The notes under the pieces: model-generated
What the model was told of the DNA's origin: nothing
Seen by the model: the letters and a program-made list of their open reading frames with translations, nothing else
Database searches by the model: none
Assembly: GCA_911728435.2 (NCBI GenBank)
Contig: OU452199.1
Location: 13,030,860-13,094,859, forward strand
Source of the DNA: Apoderus coryli
Lineage: Eukaryota; Arthropoda; Insecta; Coleoptera; Attelabidae
Reading direction: 5' to 3'
Length of the DNA stretch: 64,000 nt
Program-made: the position numbers and the translations under genes
Shown: piece after piece, positions 48,915 through 61,124 of the stretch
Position numbering within the stretch: the first letter of the stretch is position 1
Layout of the letters: each line of letters opens with the position of its first letter

Positions 48915-50560
48915 TTTTGAGGATCCAGGGGTCATAAAATGAAGTACTGCATAAAAATTTTTCAAAATTTCGGTTGTGTCGATCTCCTGAATAGTTTTTT
49001 TTAAAAATCTACTAAATATCAACGAAGAAGAAGAAATGACGAACATTCAATTTTTGATTCGTTATTTCAATAAATTTATGACTTTACCAACAGCAAAATA
49101 TAATAGACAGTGATTTATTATTACTACAGTTGGTTCAGAAATCAGAAATAATAACACTTACCAGTGTTTTCGTAGGAATTTTCTTATTAAATAGTGAAAT
49201 TCGGTTAAATAAACTGAAAAAGGTACGAAATTATGCTATAACACGAAGACCGTTGAAGAACCAAATTTAACGGTGCATATATTGTGCTTGAACGAGTGCT
49301 AGTGGAGTCATTAATTTGATTTTGGTTTAAAGCATCCATTGCCATCGCAGAAAACTGCCTTCCAAAAGGTATTTCTAGTTTTTTTGCAATTTAATTTATT
49401 AATCATCTGTAGGCGGTAATTGTAACAATCAATAACAGGCAATGGCATTGTCTAAGTATAATATACGAAAATGACTTGAATGAAATTACTATTGCATTTT
49501 TGTTGTCTAGGAAATTAATGATAATGACAGTATATCAATAAACTCTATTTAATACGTCTAGATTACACTATGCACTCCATACAAACATTATTATAATTGG
49601 TACCTTAACAAATCGGTTTTGATATGTTACTCTGACTCTGCCATTATGATTTGAAAATATAAGCTAGTTGGTAATGAGCTAGCAACATGTAATGTACGCC
49701 TTTAAAATTACCCAAGTCTACATTACAAACTGTAATGAGAGTGACTTAAAATCAGTAAATTACGTCGTTTGTATTATTATAGCTAGATAGTCAAGTATCA
49801 TGCACAAAACATATTTGTGATATTTTCCATGAAATTAACTAAATTTCGTAGAAGTTTTATTACAATAATTTATACCTATTACATTATTTATTTTATGCCG
49901 AGGAATGTATTTATGATGCTTTAGTGCATATACCTACCTACCAAGTGCATTACGCTATTATCAATATATAATAATTAGGAAAAAAAATTATTACATGTAA
50001 CTTTTGATATTGCATTTCTCCAGTGTCGTTGATGCATTTTTACATTTAAAAATTGAAGACACAGAAGGATTATCAAAAAGGAAACAATAATGAAAACACA
50101 AAAGTCAGAAAGCCACAATTACTATAAACTGACACAGATAACACATTTCTAAAGTTTTTGACAAACACTACGCTATTTAAATACATCCAGATGAGTTAAT
50201 AATAATAATAGTAATCTCTATTGACCATAAGGTAACACATCAGTTTATATAGGGGTCGTCAAATATACATATAAGTACAAATAGAGTACAAACAAAAAAT
50301 AACCAGAAAAGTGAAGAAGCAAACAAACAATTAAGTAACAGAGTAAACGAAATCATTAAGGCTAAAAAAATCAGTAATACAATACATAACCTTCTTAACA
50401 TATTCCTTAACTTTACTTTTTAACAACAAGACTGTTATAAAATCGAATTCCTTGTAACATTGGTGAATTATGCTTTAAATTGAGAAGGTGCCGCGGTGGT
50501 TGGGAGTACAGAAATCATTAGCGTGGCGCGTACCATAATTATGAAAATGCTCATTTTTAT
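48915..50560. other. AT-rich stretch, no gene recognised
   Basis: Nothing identifiable. Confidence 0.5.
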
Positions 50561-50564
50561 TAAT

Positions 50565-50790
50565 TTTTTACTGATTCTTCCGGATAAATTCAATAAGGGT
50601 GATGGCATATAGCCCATAGACAGTTAACAAATTATACTTCAGAAAAAGTGGGCGACAACTCCTTTTTTGGCTAATTCTACTTATGCACCTGATCATCTTC
50701 ATCAAGAAACACCTTCGCGCTGTCATCCCAAAAACAGAGCCCGTATCTGAGCCTGCTCTAAGGGAGTTCACCACAGAATGTTTATATTTT
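50565..50790 (-). pseudogene. LINE reverse transcriptase C-terminal relic
   Basis: Minus strand, two frames: SRLRYGLCFWDDSAKVF then MIRCISRISQKRSCRPLFLK and YNLLTVYGLYAITLIEFIRK. The succession LRYG..FW..S....VF, then IR.I......SCRPLF....LT...LY is the region following the polymerase core in Jockey-type LINEs. One frameshift joins the parts, and nothing upstream or downstream of it remains. Confidence 0.7.
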
Positions 50791-51089
50791 TTAAAAGCTC
50801 TAGGATACTAATTAATCTATGGAAAAGCGTGTTAACATATCTTAATACAAAACTGTTGGCATATCTATTTTCGTAAATGAAACTCTTCAGAGCAGTAGCG
50901 GCTTGTAAGTGTTTCTACTGGGTCGGGAGTAAAGTGACGGCAAAATACTTTTAGTAAAGTTTGTTACAGTTACTTAACATTTTAGAATAGGGAATTCCTA
51001 TTTCTAGACCAAAAGAAACATTTTTTTTGCGGACAAACGCAACTTGAATAAAGTTATCATCGAGTTAAGAATGTCAATCTAAATCACGA

Positions 51090-51760
51090 AAACTTTGAGG
51101 AACCCTATTGTTGTACATTACTCCATTGCTATTTTTCTAATTTTAGCCATATAATTCCGCTAACATTACCTACTGCCGCAAGAGGACAGGATTGCCCTAC
51201 TATTATTTTTAAATCATACTTATTAAATTGTTCGTGCAAAATTTCCAACATAACTGAAAGTCTTGTTGCTTTATGTAACAAGGAATTCGTAAATATCATC
51301 TGTTAATTTATCAACTTGCCACGTGAAACAAGTTGATCTTTTAATTTCAGTATCTATAACTCCTTGAATTAATACTATTTAATAACTCATTTTGAATTGA
51401 TTTTGAAAGGCTGCTAATCACAGATGATTAATCTAAAAACGTTTTAAATTTATTTTCATAGCCACTCAATAGGTTTGTAAGGTCCCTGAAATGTACGTGA
51501 TTTAATAACGTACTTGTTTCATCATGGTTTCGAAATGGTAATTCTTGAGTAGCTGAAAAAATTGTTAAACCAATTAGTCTTTTTATTATGTCGCGACTTT
51601 CTTTTACAAAACTATTGTGATCTTGAATATTCTCTTTATAATCAGAATCTAACCCGCTTGCGACATTCTTTAGCATATAATTTAAATATTAAAGCAAATA
51701 ATATGTATGTGATCTGTAGGCGTTTCATGTTTTGGGGTTGCCCTAAATAAGTCTTTGAAA
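51090..51760 (-). pseudogene. hAT-like transposase relic (ZMYM1/DUF4371 type)
   Basis: From 51676: HNSFVKESRDIIKRLIGLTI, TQELPFRNHDETSTLLNHVH, NLLSGYENKF, the block before the catalytic domain (KRLI...L..Q.L.FR.HDE). Then, across frameshifts, LSKSIQNELLNSI, VIDTEIKRSTCFTWQVDKLT and DD, in the position of the family's DE.TD box, and KIIVGQSCPLAAVGNVSG resembling the GQ.YDGA..MSG box with its Asp lost. The minus orientation and successive loss of frame show a dead copy. Confidence 0.7.
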
Positions 51761-53655
51761 TTCTCATATCCGGCACCATACACTTTGTTTATTTTTTTTT
51801 ACTTCAACCAAATAATAGCAAACAATTCCAATAAAATAATTTGTTTTTAAACTTTTTTAATGCGGAAAAACAATTTATCTGAATAAGCAACACTGCTTAA
51901 AAATAATAATAATGCCTAACGACCACAAACTGCATAGACTATAACAAGCTGACTATAGGTTATCCAATAATATGCGTCTTGGATACTAGCCCGGTGCATA
52001 AGTTGTAATTTGTGTTGTGATCAAAATCAATGCTATTTGGGATCCCGTACTAAAAACTTAATCTCATATTCTAGAATTTTGCATATGTGGCATTCGAAAA
52101 ACTGACCCGACAAGTTTTTACGAAATTCCAATAACTACCCTTCCAGGTATGATAAATCAAGTGTTAAGAAAATGTAGGTGTTGGTTATTTCGCAAGGTTT
52201 TGGCTAATATATTAATAGATAATATGAAAACTTGAACAATAAAGAACACGAAAAACATTTAAGTATGTACCTGATTGGAATTTGTCTCTTATTTTGTATA
52301 AGAACCAAAAAATAAATAAGTTTGCATTTCCTTGCCTACCTATAAATATTACAGCACCTACCAAGTAACGCTACTGAATAATTTGTTAATATACCAAGAT
52401 TAATTGGCATACAATAGGTAAGGAATAAATATCTCTTCATCTTCATTTTACAATTCCTTTACATTTTACAAAACAATCTTAGAAATAGGTATGTTATTTA
52501 ACACAAAAATAGGGTGCATTTAACGCAAATGTATTATTTTAGATAAGCAAAATCAATGTAAGTTACATTACATTTTTTATAAATTCTAAATTAAATTGTA
52601 AATGAATAATGAACTTAATATTTTCGAATAAGTAGTAAAACATGCAACTACGCAAAACAAACCATTTGAATTTTAAGTATGTATCATTTTGATGCATCAG
52701 AATGAATAAATTCACCTAGGAGGCCCCATGATAGATAAATTGATAAAAAATAAAAAAAATTAACTTATTATTATGATAACAAAAAGTACGTCGTTGTATT
52801 TTTCCATAACTCTTTGTTTTCAGATTTCAAAATTGGTAATTATCGAAAAACTATTTTTCTTTGTTTTAGATGATGCTGACGACATTTTACAATAGCATTT
52901 ATATGCGTGTGTGCTCAGAAATTCATATAAAATATTTACAATTTTATGTGAACATGTAACTTTAATAAATATGAAAAAAACGCATTATCATAAGCGAAGT
53001 TGCGTGAATTAAATAAAATTTACATAGGTATAAGTAGTAGTCTATGGCGAAATGTAGAAGTAAATGTATTTTCTTTCCAAGGGTTTGACATCCAATGCAA
53101 TATCGCTGCCCGATCCATAGGCTTATTGGATAATGGGTAAGCGTCGATTTTTGTAGGGACAAGAACAGTATACCTGAAGACATGATATTATTCAAGGTAT
53201 CGTATTTACATAAAACATAATAATACAGTAATACTATGTTGCCTTGCTCTTTGTTTGCATCCCTTAACGTATTAAAAAAAATACGCCTTTAAAGATTAAT
53301 GCAGAGGCAAACAATAAGTAAACCGGGCAAACCTCTTCGTAATTAAGTTCATGAATCGAAATTTATCAAATTTTGTAAATAAAAGATCTTTATCTAACCA
53401 GAACGGTGTACAAATAGATGTTGATTCATAATACCGTTACATTTCTGAATAAATGGACTATTATCTACTGATCATGGTCAACTAGTAACATAACTTAAGA
53501 GTTCTAAGCTGCATTTTTACAATAGAATAATATTTAATTGCCAATATTTCCAAAATCAACATTTTTCAGATTAATTAAAAACAAATTCATAGAAAATAAT
53601 AGATCTTATAATGCTGATCTACGTCACTAACTGTTAGGGTAGGTATTTAACGTTA
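51761..53655. other. AT-rich stretch, no gene recognised
   Basis: Nothing identifiable. Confidence 0.5.
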
Positions 53656-53659
53656 AACT

Positions 53660-53699
53660 AAGGCTGATAATCGCGAATTGTCTCCGAAACATGTCCCTT
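53660..53699 (+). ncRNA. hammerhead-like motif O
   Basis: AAGG, CTGATAA (core G to A), unpaired T, an interrupted stem II (GCGA/TCTC), GAAA at 53686-53689, helix III ACATGT, cleavage base C53695, then CCTT. AAGG/CCTT form a perfect 4-bp helix I. The core change probably impairs cleavage. Confidence 0.5.
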
Positions 53700-54115
53700 T
53701 GTTGATGTTTCCGAAATGTTTAATACATTTAGTGATTATGTGTTGTATTAGCAATTATATTACTTCTTTAATTAAATTCAAGACTTCAGGGCTTGTTGAT
53801 CAGTCGCCAAATGTGAAGGAAAGCAAATATTTGGGTAACGAATGTTGACTTAAAAATATATCAATTACGTACGATTATTAGTAGACATGTATTTTTATAG
53901 TAATTGATACTGTCTTTGTATATTCGTTATTCACAATATTGATTTAATGAAAATATGAAGGTCTATGCTTTTATAAAAGAATTTCAATAGATTTATGCAC
54001 AGAACATACAATACTTCTTTAATCTAGGTGATTTTGACTTTTGTTAAAGAAATTGGTAACAGTAAAATTTTTTTCGTCCTATTGGAGACTCATGATTATT
54101 GATATGAGTGGATGT
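53700..54115. other. AT-rich stretch, no gene recognised
   Basis: Nothing identifiable. Confidence 0.4.
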
Positions 54116-54119
54116 AGGT

Positions 54120-54831
54120 GAACGTTAGATTCTATATCTTTGTGTATATTTGTAATCTATATTCCACCTTCGGTTTCTGTTGATATGTTTGAAGTGTTTT
54201 TTAATATGTTTGAACAACTTAATTTATTACATACCGTAAAATATTTATTATTGGCGATTTCAATGTTAGTAATTATTACTCATTATATAATACTGACCGG
54301 AACTCCTCTGATATTATTGGCTTTCTTAGCGTGAAAAATTGCACCCAATTTAGTAATGTACGTTTCTCCGGGAAATTGTTAGATCTAGCTTTTTCCAATA
54401 CCACCTGCAGCATTGAGAAGGATGACTGGCCACTTGTTAATGAGGACTCAATATACCATGCCGCGCGCTTCGTGTACATCTCGGAAACTTAAATTCGGAT
54501 GAAAAACATTTTCTGAATAACATCAACAGAAAAATGTACAACTTATTAGGGTTAATTATCGTAAATTATATAGTGACTTACTTCTGGTTGACTGGCACTT
54601 CTTATGGGATTCTGGAAATGACTGTGCTTTGGAAGTTTTTTAATACATATTTGTACAGTGTGTTTGATGGGTCTGTGCCGCTCTCTAGAACTTTTAAACA
54701 TCATTATCCTGAGTGGTTTCGTTCTAAAATTTTATCAAACAGAAAACGGAGAGCAAGGTTTCATAAAACATATAAACGCACTGGTTATCGGCATTTCTAT
54801 GAAGAGTTTAGTCGGATGTAGTTAAGGAGCA
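54120..54831 (+). pseudogene. LINE endonuclease and linker relic
   Basis: CIFVIYIPPSVSVDMFEVFF and EQLNLL match the middle of an APE-type endonuclease. After a frame slip near 54275, DIIGFLSVKNCTQFSNV, GKLLDLAFSNTTCSIE, PLVNEDSIYHAARF give its end with the catalytic His in D..YH. Then, through two more slips, DWHFLWDSGNDCALEVF, YSVFDGSVPLSRTFKH, YPEWFRSKILSNRKRRARFH and KRTGYRHFYEEFSRM form the Jockey-type linker before the polymerase, which is missing. At least three frameshifts; it does not reach the reverse transcriptase. Confidence 0.8.
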
Positions 54832-55930
54832 AAATGAAAACTGCACGTTCTCCTCATTTGCAATAAATTGATAACAACATTAAACCAGATGCGAGCCTAT
54901 TCTGGTCAAAAATTATTATTATTCCTATTATTTTCTAATAAAGTGTTTTTTTACATGCCCTAAATTATTTTTTCCCAAACAATTAAAAAATAACACCAAA
55001 ATTAGCCATCTGTTGTATTTGGGGACTGACTAGCAGCCTTAACTACCTACTTTTTAGAGTAATGCAATACATTTGTACTTAGGTTTTATTTTTACAATTT
55101 TATGTTTACCTACTAAGTCTTTTAGCAAATACTTAAAAATATATGTACAGATATTACCTTTTTCCAAATACTTTAGTACCAAGTAAATAAGTACCTTTTG
55201 TGGTTGTAAATATTTTTAGTACTTTCAGTACATGCGCTATGATAACAAAATATACTTTTTGATTACGAACAGAAATATAAATGTACGACACATAAATATA
55301 ATAATTAATAATTTCTTTTGATACATTTTTATTATGTAAGACCTATCTATATATAAATTTTTTTTCCTAATTATTTTAACCGAAATATTTCTTTTTCTTA
55401 ATCAACTTCGTGAGAATATACCAAAAATTGGATAGCGAGTTATGTTTATATTAAATACAAATAATGCAGACTCAAGAGATTTTTAATGTAAGCAAATAAA
55501 TGTATCGAGAGGCCTGAGAATCACGTCTATGGGATCATTGTAATTTTATTTCCAAAGAAGTTACAACTATTAGAATATTCTAAATTATTGATTATTAATT
55601 TGTGTGTGTTTGTGCATCTTGTGTGCTCACACTACCTATTGTCGACGGGGTTTTAAGTCTACATCCATAAGCGTGAGTTTCCACTGAGTAAATTTGTTTT
55701 GCAGGATTTTCTTTTCGATACATATTATATTATTCATTATTTATTAAACATTTGACTATTGTTGATATTCTAATTTAATAGTACCCATTTATTTGACGAA
55801 AGTTAAATTCAAAACAAGTGCATTATCTATTCTTGACCATATTAAGATTGATATCGAGTAATTATCAGATTTTTCATGTTTTGTTATCATTGTCTCATTG
55901 CCGTACGAAATATCAGAATATTTTGGTCAG
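54832..55930. other. AT-rich stretch, no gene recognised
   Basis: Nothing identifiable. Confidence 0.5.
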
Positions 55931-55931
55931 T

Positions 55932-56235
55932 TATGGAACAGTACCTTGCGTGACCTTCCCCTGGTATCATGGCACGCTCTCGACCGATGAATTATTATTA
56001 TTATTATTAGTATCTGGAGTGATATCTTGCGGGATCTGCCACTGATATCATTGCACAGTCAGTACTAACGTGGGGTCACTTATGGAGCGGTATCTTGCCC
56101 TACCCCTGATACCATTGCACGCCCTCGACCGTTGTATTACTCGTATTATTGGTTAGTGCCGAACTAGTTCTATCTGAATTTTGTGATAACTGGAGCGATA
56201 CCTTGCGTGACCTTCCCCTGGTATCATTGCATGCT
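55932..56235. repeat. four diverged GC-richer hairpin repeats
   Basis: Four units of about 50 bp share GGAGCGATACCTTGCG and, further on, CCCCTGGTATCATTGCA. Each has two 6-nt arms: 55940-55945/55963-55968, 56021-56026/56044-56049, 56089-56094/56108-56113 and 56197-56202/56220-56225. The arms are AGTACC/GGTATC, GATATC/GATATC, GGTATC/GATACC and GATACC/GGTATC, so both sides change while pairing is kept, except in the first copy. Loops are 17, 17, 13 and 17 nt. An (ATT)n run lies at about 55990-56009. Confidence 0.75.
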
Positions 56236-57345
56236 CAATATATCAATGAATGATGTGTTACTGGCGATTTTCGATTGATTTTATCTTGATTATGAATTAA
56301 AGTCGTAAAAGACAACGTGGGTAATATGTCCCAATAACAATGCGGAATTAATGAATAATAATGCACAATAAAATACAAGATTTTACATATACACTTGAGT
56401 AGAACAAAATTGCACAGACTTTTTCTGATTATTTACAGAAGATACGTCACCTCATCAACCAAATAAAGTCTCTGCCCAGATATTGAAAAACGTAATTTTA
56501 ATTTTTATATATTATATTTCTTTATTTCAAGTTTTTATTTTATTTTTCTTTGTTTCTTCATTATATACATTTTTTGTTTTCTCTGAATTAATCATTTTAC
56601 GTAAAAATACTAGAAAATAATACAAGAAAACTATGAATGCATCATCACAATTATTTATACTTTACATTTTTTTACAATTAATATCATCTTCAAAGAAATT
56701 TTCTACTAAATTATACAGATATTATGTACTCGTATATTGAATCTGATTCTGTGTTAAAAATTATACAATGAGTTTTTTATATTTGATGACAAGCATTTTC
56801 ATTATTATTTATTGCTTATTTGGTCCAATTTTAAACGCACATATAGGTAGGTGCAGTTGAACATTTTCGAAATTAACCTTTTGTTATTATGACACCAAAT
56901 ACGTATCTGTCAATAAATGAAATTATAAACTGGATCTTCAATAACCGGATGTAGATAAACCTCCATTTTATTCTAAAGTTGCTGTGTAAATCTTTACATT
57001 GAAATGAGATTTATATTAATGTGTTTCGCAGTGGCGGGTCTTTACTAAATTTAAATTGTTGTTAAAAATGTTGCGAATTCAAGCACAAAAAACTTGATTT
57101 CAGTACATTGAACCGGTTCAGTTGAGATCATAAGACCATGTAAGTTTCACGTGCAAATATCGAGGCAAATATCACTAATATTTTTTTTATTTTCTCGAAT
57201 TACATATAATTTAAGCAAAATCATCTGTATAGTTATAACTACTAATTTTGTAGACGCCACAGCGTTTTTCATGATACGTTTTTAATATTTAGTCTGTTAG
57301 AGTACTGTGCTATGATATATTATCCTGTAAAATTTTATTTGTCAT
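56236..57345. other. AT-rich stretch, no gene recognised
   Basis: Nothing identifiable. Confidence 0.5.
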
Positions 57346-57347
57346 TA

Positions 57348-58465
57348 CGCGGGTTGCCTTGACAACCCTTGTGTTGCAGTCTGGCAACTGACAGCTCTAT
57401 CGTAAAGTTGGACATTTTTGAGGTTATACGTACTCAGAACGTTTTGACATACGAGCGCTATTTGTGTTGTTTACAGTAACTTAAAACATTCATCTCTGCC
57501 CAAAAATTGAATTAAATTGTGAACATTTTCGTGCGAAGGACCGGTGTTTATCGATGGTATGGTGAATTCAATCGTGGTCGTAGTTCACTCCAAGACAAAT
57601 TTCGTGAAGGTCGTCCAAAATCAGTTGGTGTTTCGAAAACCATTGATGCTGTGCGCGAACTGATATTGCAAGATCTTCATGCGACCTATCAGAGCCCAGC
57701 ATACATTCAATATTGCATAAACATTTGACTGTCAAAAAAATTTGTTCGCTCAAAAAAAGGCTCGTGTCGATTGGTCGAACGAAATGCTCAAATAATACGA
57801 TCGCGGAGCTTAGAAACACGTCTATGACATCGTGACAGGTGATGAATCGTGGATTTGTGCGTATGAGCCCGAAAGTAAACAGCAGTCGACTGTATGGGTG
57901 TTTCAAGATGAGCCACATCTAACAAAAGTTGTTCGCGCACGAAGCACTTCCAAGCAAATGGTCGCCTGTTTTTTCGCAAATACTGGACATGTCGCAACCG
58001 TACCACTAGAACAACGCAGAACAGTCAATTCTGAGTGGTGCACAACCATTTGATTGCCAGTTGTCTTCCAAAAAATCAGGAAAACCAACCGCCGAAGACG
58101 GAATTCTCTTCACCACGACAATGCGAGCTCTCACACATCGGCTCAAACACTGCATTTTTGAGCACCCAAAACATCGATCATCCGCGGTATAGTCCTGACT
58201 TGGCACCGAATGACTTCTTTTTATTCCCGTACGTAAAAAACAAACTGACAAGTCAACGTTTTTCGACACCTGAAGAAGCGGTTGCTGCATTCAAAATGCA
58301 TGTTTTGGAGATACCTCAATCAGAGTGGCAAAAGTGCTTCGACAATTGGTTCAAACGGATGCAAAAGTGGATAGATCTTCATGGGGAATATTTTGAAAAA
58401 CAAGAATGTGATTTTCGATGATTTGTTATTGTTCTCTAATCCCGAAATATAAAAGGCAACCCTCG
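57348..58465 (+). mobile_element. decayed mariner element with TIRs
   Basis: The left end CGCGGGTTGCCTT and inverted right end CGAGGGTTGCCTT lie next to TA on both sides (57346-57347; 58466-58467). At 1118 bp it is somewhat shorter than a full mariner (about 1.3 kb), fitting the internal deletion seen in the transposase. Confidence 0.85.
57519..58421 (+). pseudogene. mariner DD34D transposase, disrupted
   Basis: In order: VYRWYGEFNRGRSSL and REGRPKSVGVSKTIDAV (second helix-turn-helix and linker), a deletion near 57700, then IVTGDESWICAYEPE (first Asp), STSKQMVACFFANTGHVATV, LHHDNASSHTSAQT at about 58110 (second Asp), HPRYSPDLAPNDFFLFPYVK (third Asp) and AFKMHVLEIPQSEWQKCF to the C terminus. 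Frameshifts fall near 57720, 58050, 58105 and 58160, and the N-terminal DNA-binding helix is missing. This is the common insect mariner type, clearly different from the DD41D element 1 kb downstream. Confidence 0.9.
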
Positions 58466-58467
58466 TA

Positions 58468-59375
58468 TGATTAAAATTCCTAATGTAATTAGTAAACTGT
58501 GTATATCTTTATATTCATTGGGGTTGAATGAGAAAGAAATTTCTCACATTAAAGCAACAAGAAAAGAGAATATGTAACTAAAACCCAAGCTCAAGACCTA
58601 GTTGAAAAGTAAGCATGTCAAGGTCGAGTATAATTTGGCTTTATATTATACCATCAGATAATAATTATTGTAAAAAAAATATAAATGTTGTATCATTTTA
58701 ATATAATATCGTAAAATGAAAAAATATAAATTTTTGAGGAGAACCATGTCACACGTACAAAACCGTTAATGACATTTGTTATACAAACAAAAAATAATAA
58801 TAATAACAACTGTGTATTTCTAGAATAAAGGCTCAAATTAAATTTATACTGGTCAGTGAGCAACAAAAAACATATTATTATAATACTGCGGTTTAATTTC
58901 TTGACGCACGATTATCTTAATCTTGTTTTGGTGTGTATCAAAGTTTCACACTCGTGCGTTAACAATTTTGATTCCAGTTTCCAAGCCTTCCTTAACTTAA
59001 ATAATAAAGTTAGTTCTGCAAATGTTACATAATTGGTTCTGCTACTGATGGTTTGTTTTAAATTATAACTGGACCTAATATTTTAATTGTAATTGTTTCA
59101 GTACAAACGTACCAAGGCATATTCTTAAAATTGGAAGTATTAAGTACAAGGTACGTGTTTTTGATTCGAAATGCTTTTAACAGTGTGGCAAATCAGTTAG
59201 ATTTTAAGACCAGTATTAATGGTGGAGCGCATCTCGTTTTATATTGAGAATAGTGCATTATTTGTTTACGCACTGCCACAAGGACGTAAGGACCAAGTTT
59301 ATACTACGTCTAATAGCGTTCTGTTATATTTCCAATTTTGATTAGAAAAAGGTTGCAGCTACGAGAATACTCATA
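58468..59375. other. AT-rich stretch, no gene recognised
   Basis: Nothing identifiable between the two mariner-type elements. Confidence 0.5.
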
Positions 59376-59377
59376 TA

Positions 59378-59717
59378 CAGGGTGGTCCAACGAAAAGTTT
59401 GCACCTAGCTTTTCTCTTTTTTTTGTAGTCGAATGCGAAAATGCTCGGACACGTCGATTTTGCTTTTGAGGGGGACACATTTTAAACATATTTTTCGATC
59501 TGCGCCTTTAACCCCCTAGCGGGGGTGAGTAACAACCCTAAAATTTTAAATGGAAAGAGGGGTCTAATGACATATCATTTGAAAGGACACAAAATTGTCT
59601 TTCTAATGATACCCTATTTGTCGAATTTTACTAAAACAGTTAATACGAAAACGACTTTAAAGACATTAAGCCGATAATTTTGGTATTAATGAGAAATACA
59701 AATAAGTTTTAATTATT
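59378..59717. repeat. left terminal inverted repeat, 340 bp
   Basis: It matches 61125-61464 inverted over its full length by eye. It includes a CCCCCTAGCGGGGG palindrome near 59512-59526. Confidence 0.9.
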
Positions 59718-59821
59718 GCGAGTGAAAACACCTGCAATCGTTAGTACATTCCAATGTTTGTTAGTTTTAACATTGCTTTGTAAAAAAAGTAAACAAGCTG
59801 TTAAATTGATTTATTAAAACG

Positions 59822-60934
59822 TTACATTAACAAATGTTGAAAATGTGACCCATTTGATTCCATACAATAATACAGATTTTGTTCAAATCTATTTCTAACA
59901 TTTTGTAGCATATCAGGTGTTATGTTTCTGCACTCTTCTGTAATGCGTTGGCGAAGATCTTCTATGGACTCGGGCTTCGTGGCAAAACATTTATTTTTTA
60001 AGTGCCCCCAAAGAAAAAAGTCTAAAGGCGATAAATCCGGTGACCTGGCAGGCCATTCAATTGGGCCCCTCCTTCCAATCCACCGTCCAGGGAACCGGTC
60101 ATCTAAGAACTGTCTTACAGGAGCCACATAGTGCGGAGGTGCTCCATCTTGCTGGAAATAAAGCCGATCAGCAGTATGATTTTGGTCATCTTCTATTATT
60201 TGTGTTATTAAAGGATCAATTGTGTCTTCAAGCATGTTTAGGTACACTTCACCAGTTAAATTTCCAGGAATAAAAAGTGGTCCTATAATATGATTTCCTA
60301 ATATGCCACACCAGACGTTTATTTTTTGAGGATACTGGGTATGAACCTCACGGAATAAATGTGGGTTACTGTCATCCCAGTAACGGCAATTGTGCCTATT
60401 TACAGCTCCATTCAAATAAAATGTGCATTCGTCGGAAAAACAAATGTTAAATAATAATTGCGGATCTTCAATTAAACGCTGGCTCATTGCTTCACAAAAT
60501 GGCAGCCTTCTATCAGGATCATCCTCATTTAGTTCCTGTACTAATTTGATATTGTACGGATGAAATTTGTACGCTTTTAAAATTCGTATTATGGACGAAC
60601 GGGAGACACCTGAGGCTTCAGCTAGTTGACGGGTACTTTGACTATGATCCATTTCAACATGCCCTAAAACAGCGACTTCCACAGCTTCATTTCTGATCGG
60701 TTTCTGCGGCTGGTGTTTTACATTACAGACAGATCCGGTATCTACAAACTTTTTAACTAACTTGCCAACGTACACATCATTCACATTTTTATCGGGATGT
60801 CTCTCATTAAATAAGCGAGCCGTAAGTCTAGCACTACTATTATTTTGAAAATAAAGTTTAACAATTTCAACTCGTTCTAGAATGGAATAAATCATTTTGT
60901 ACGGTAAAAGTAAAATAACTTGAGAAGCAACCAA
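59822..60934 (-). CDS. DD41D mariner-family transposase
   Basis: 370 residues with no stop, cutting and joining the element's TIRs in the nucleus. Residues about 17-70 (ERVEIVKLYFQNNSSARLTA, RLFNERHPDKNV) and 95-125 (STRQLAEASGVSRSSIIRIL) form two helix-turn-helix units. Catalytic residues are D168 (CFSDECTF), D263 (YFQQDGAPPHY) and D305 (ARSPDLSPLDFF), leaving 41 residues between the last two. The C terminus NGSHFQHLLM is typical. M14 (MIYSILERVE) is a likely alternative start, because the first 13 residues are hydrophobic and outside the conserved part. No intron is evident. The short plus-strand frames over it are shadows. Confidence 0.95.
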   Translation of the reverse strand: MVASQVILLLPYKMIYSILERVEIVKLYFQNNSSARLTARLFNERHPDKNVNDVYVGKLVKKFVDTGSVCNVKHQPQKPIRNEAVEVAVLGHVEMDHSQSTRQLAEASGVSRSSIIRILKAYKFHPYNIKLVQELNEDDPDRRLPFCEAMSQRLIEDPQLLFNICFSDECTFYLNGAVNRHNCRYWDDSNPHLFREVHTQYPQKINVWCGILGNHIIGPLFIPGNLTGEVYLNMLEDTIDPLITQIIEDDQNHTADRLYFQQDGAPPHYVAPVRQFLDDRFPGRWIGRRGPIEWPARSPDLSPLDFFLWGHLKNKCFATKPESIEDLRQRITEECRNITPDMLQNVRNRFEQNLYYCMESNGSHFQHLLM

Positions 60935-61124
60935 ACTGAATCAATGAAAAGACTAAAATAAACGGTGTAAATTCTTTTCCTACACGTATCTGCAGTTTTT
61001 ATTTCAACAAAAAACGCAAACGATTAGTGAGGAATTTAGTTCTGATAAATAAGATAGTGTTTTTGAAATCCCGTTTTTCTTCAAAGTAAATAATTTAGAA
61101 ATGATTGTAGTTGTTTTCAGTCGT

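Noticed and set aside
58006..58290. 94-codon minus-strand frame over the mariner gene
   Set aside because: It is antisense to a clearly recognisable transposase; likewise the minus frames at 57568-57918 and 57788-58006, and the plus frames at 59922-60273 over the DD41D transposase.
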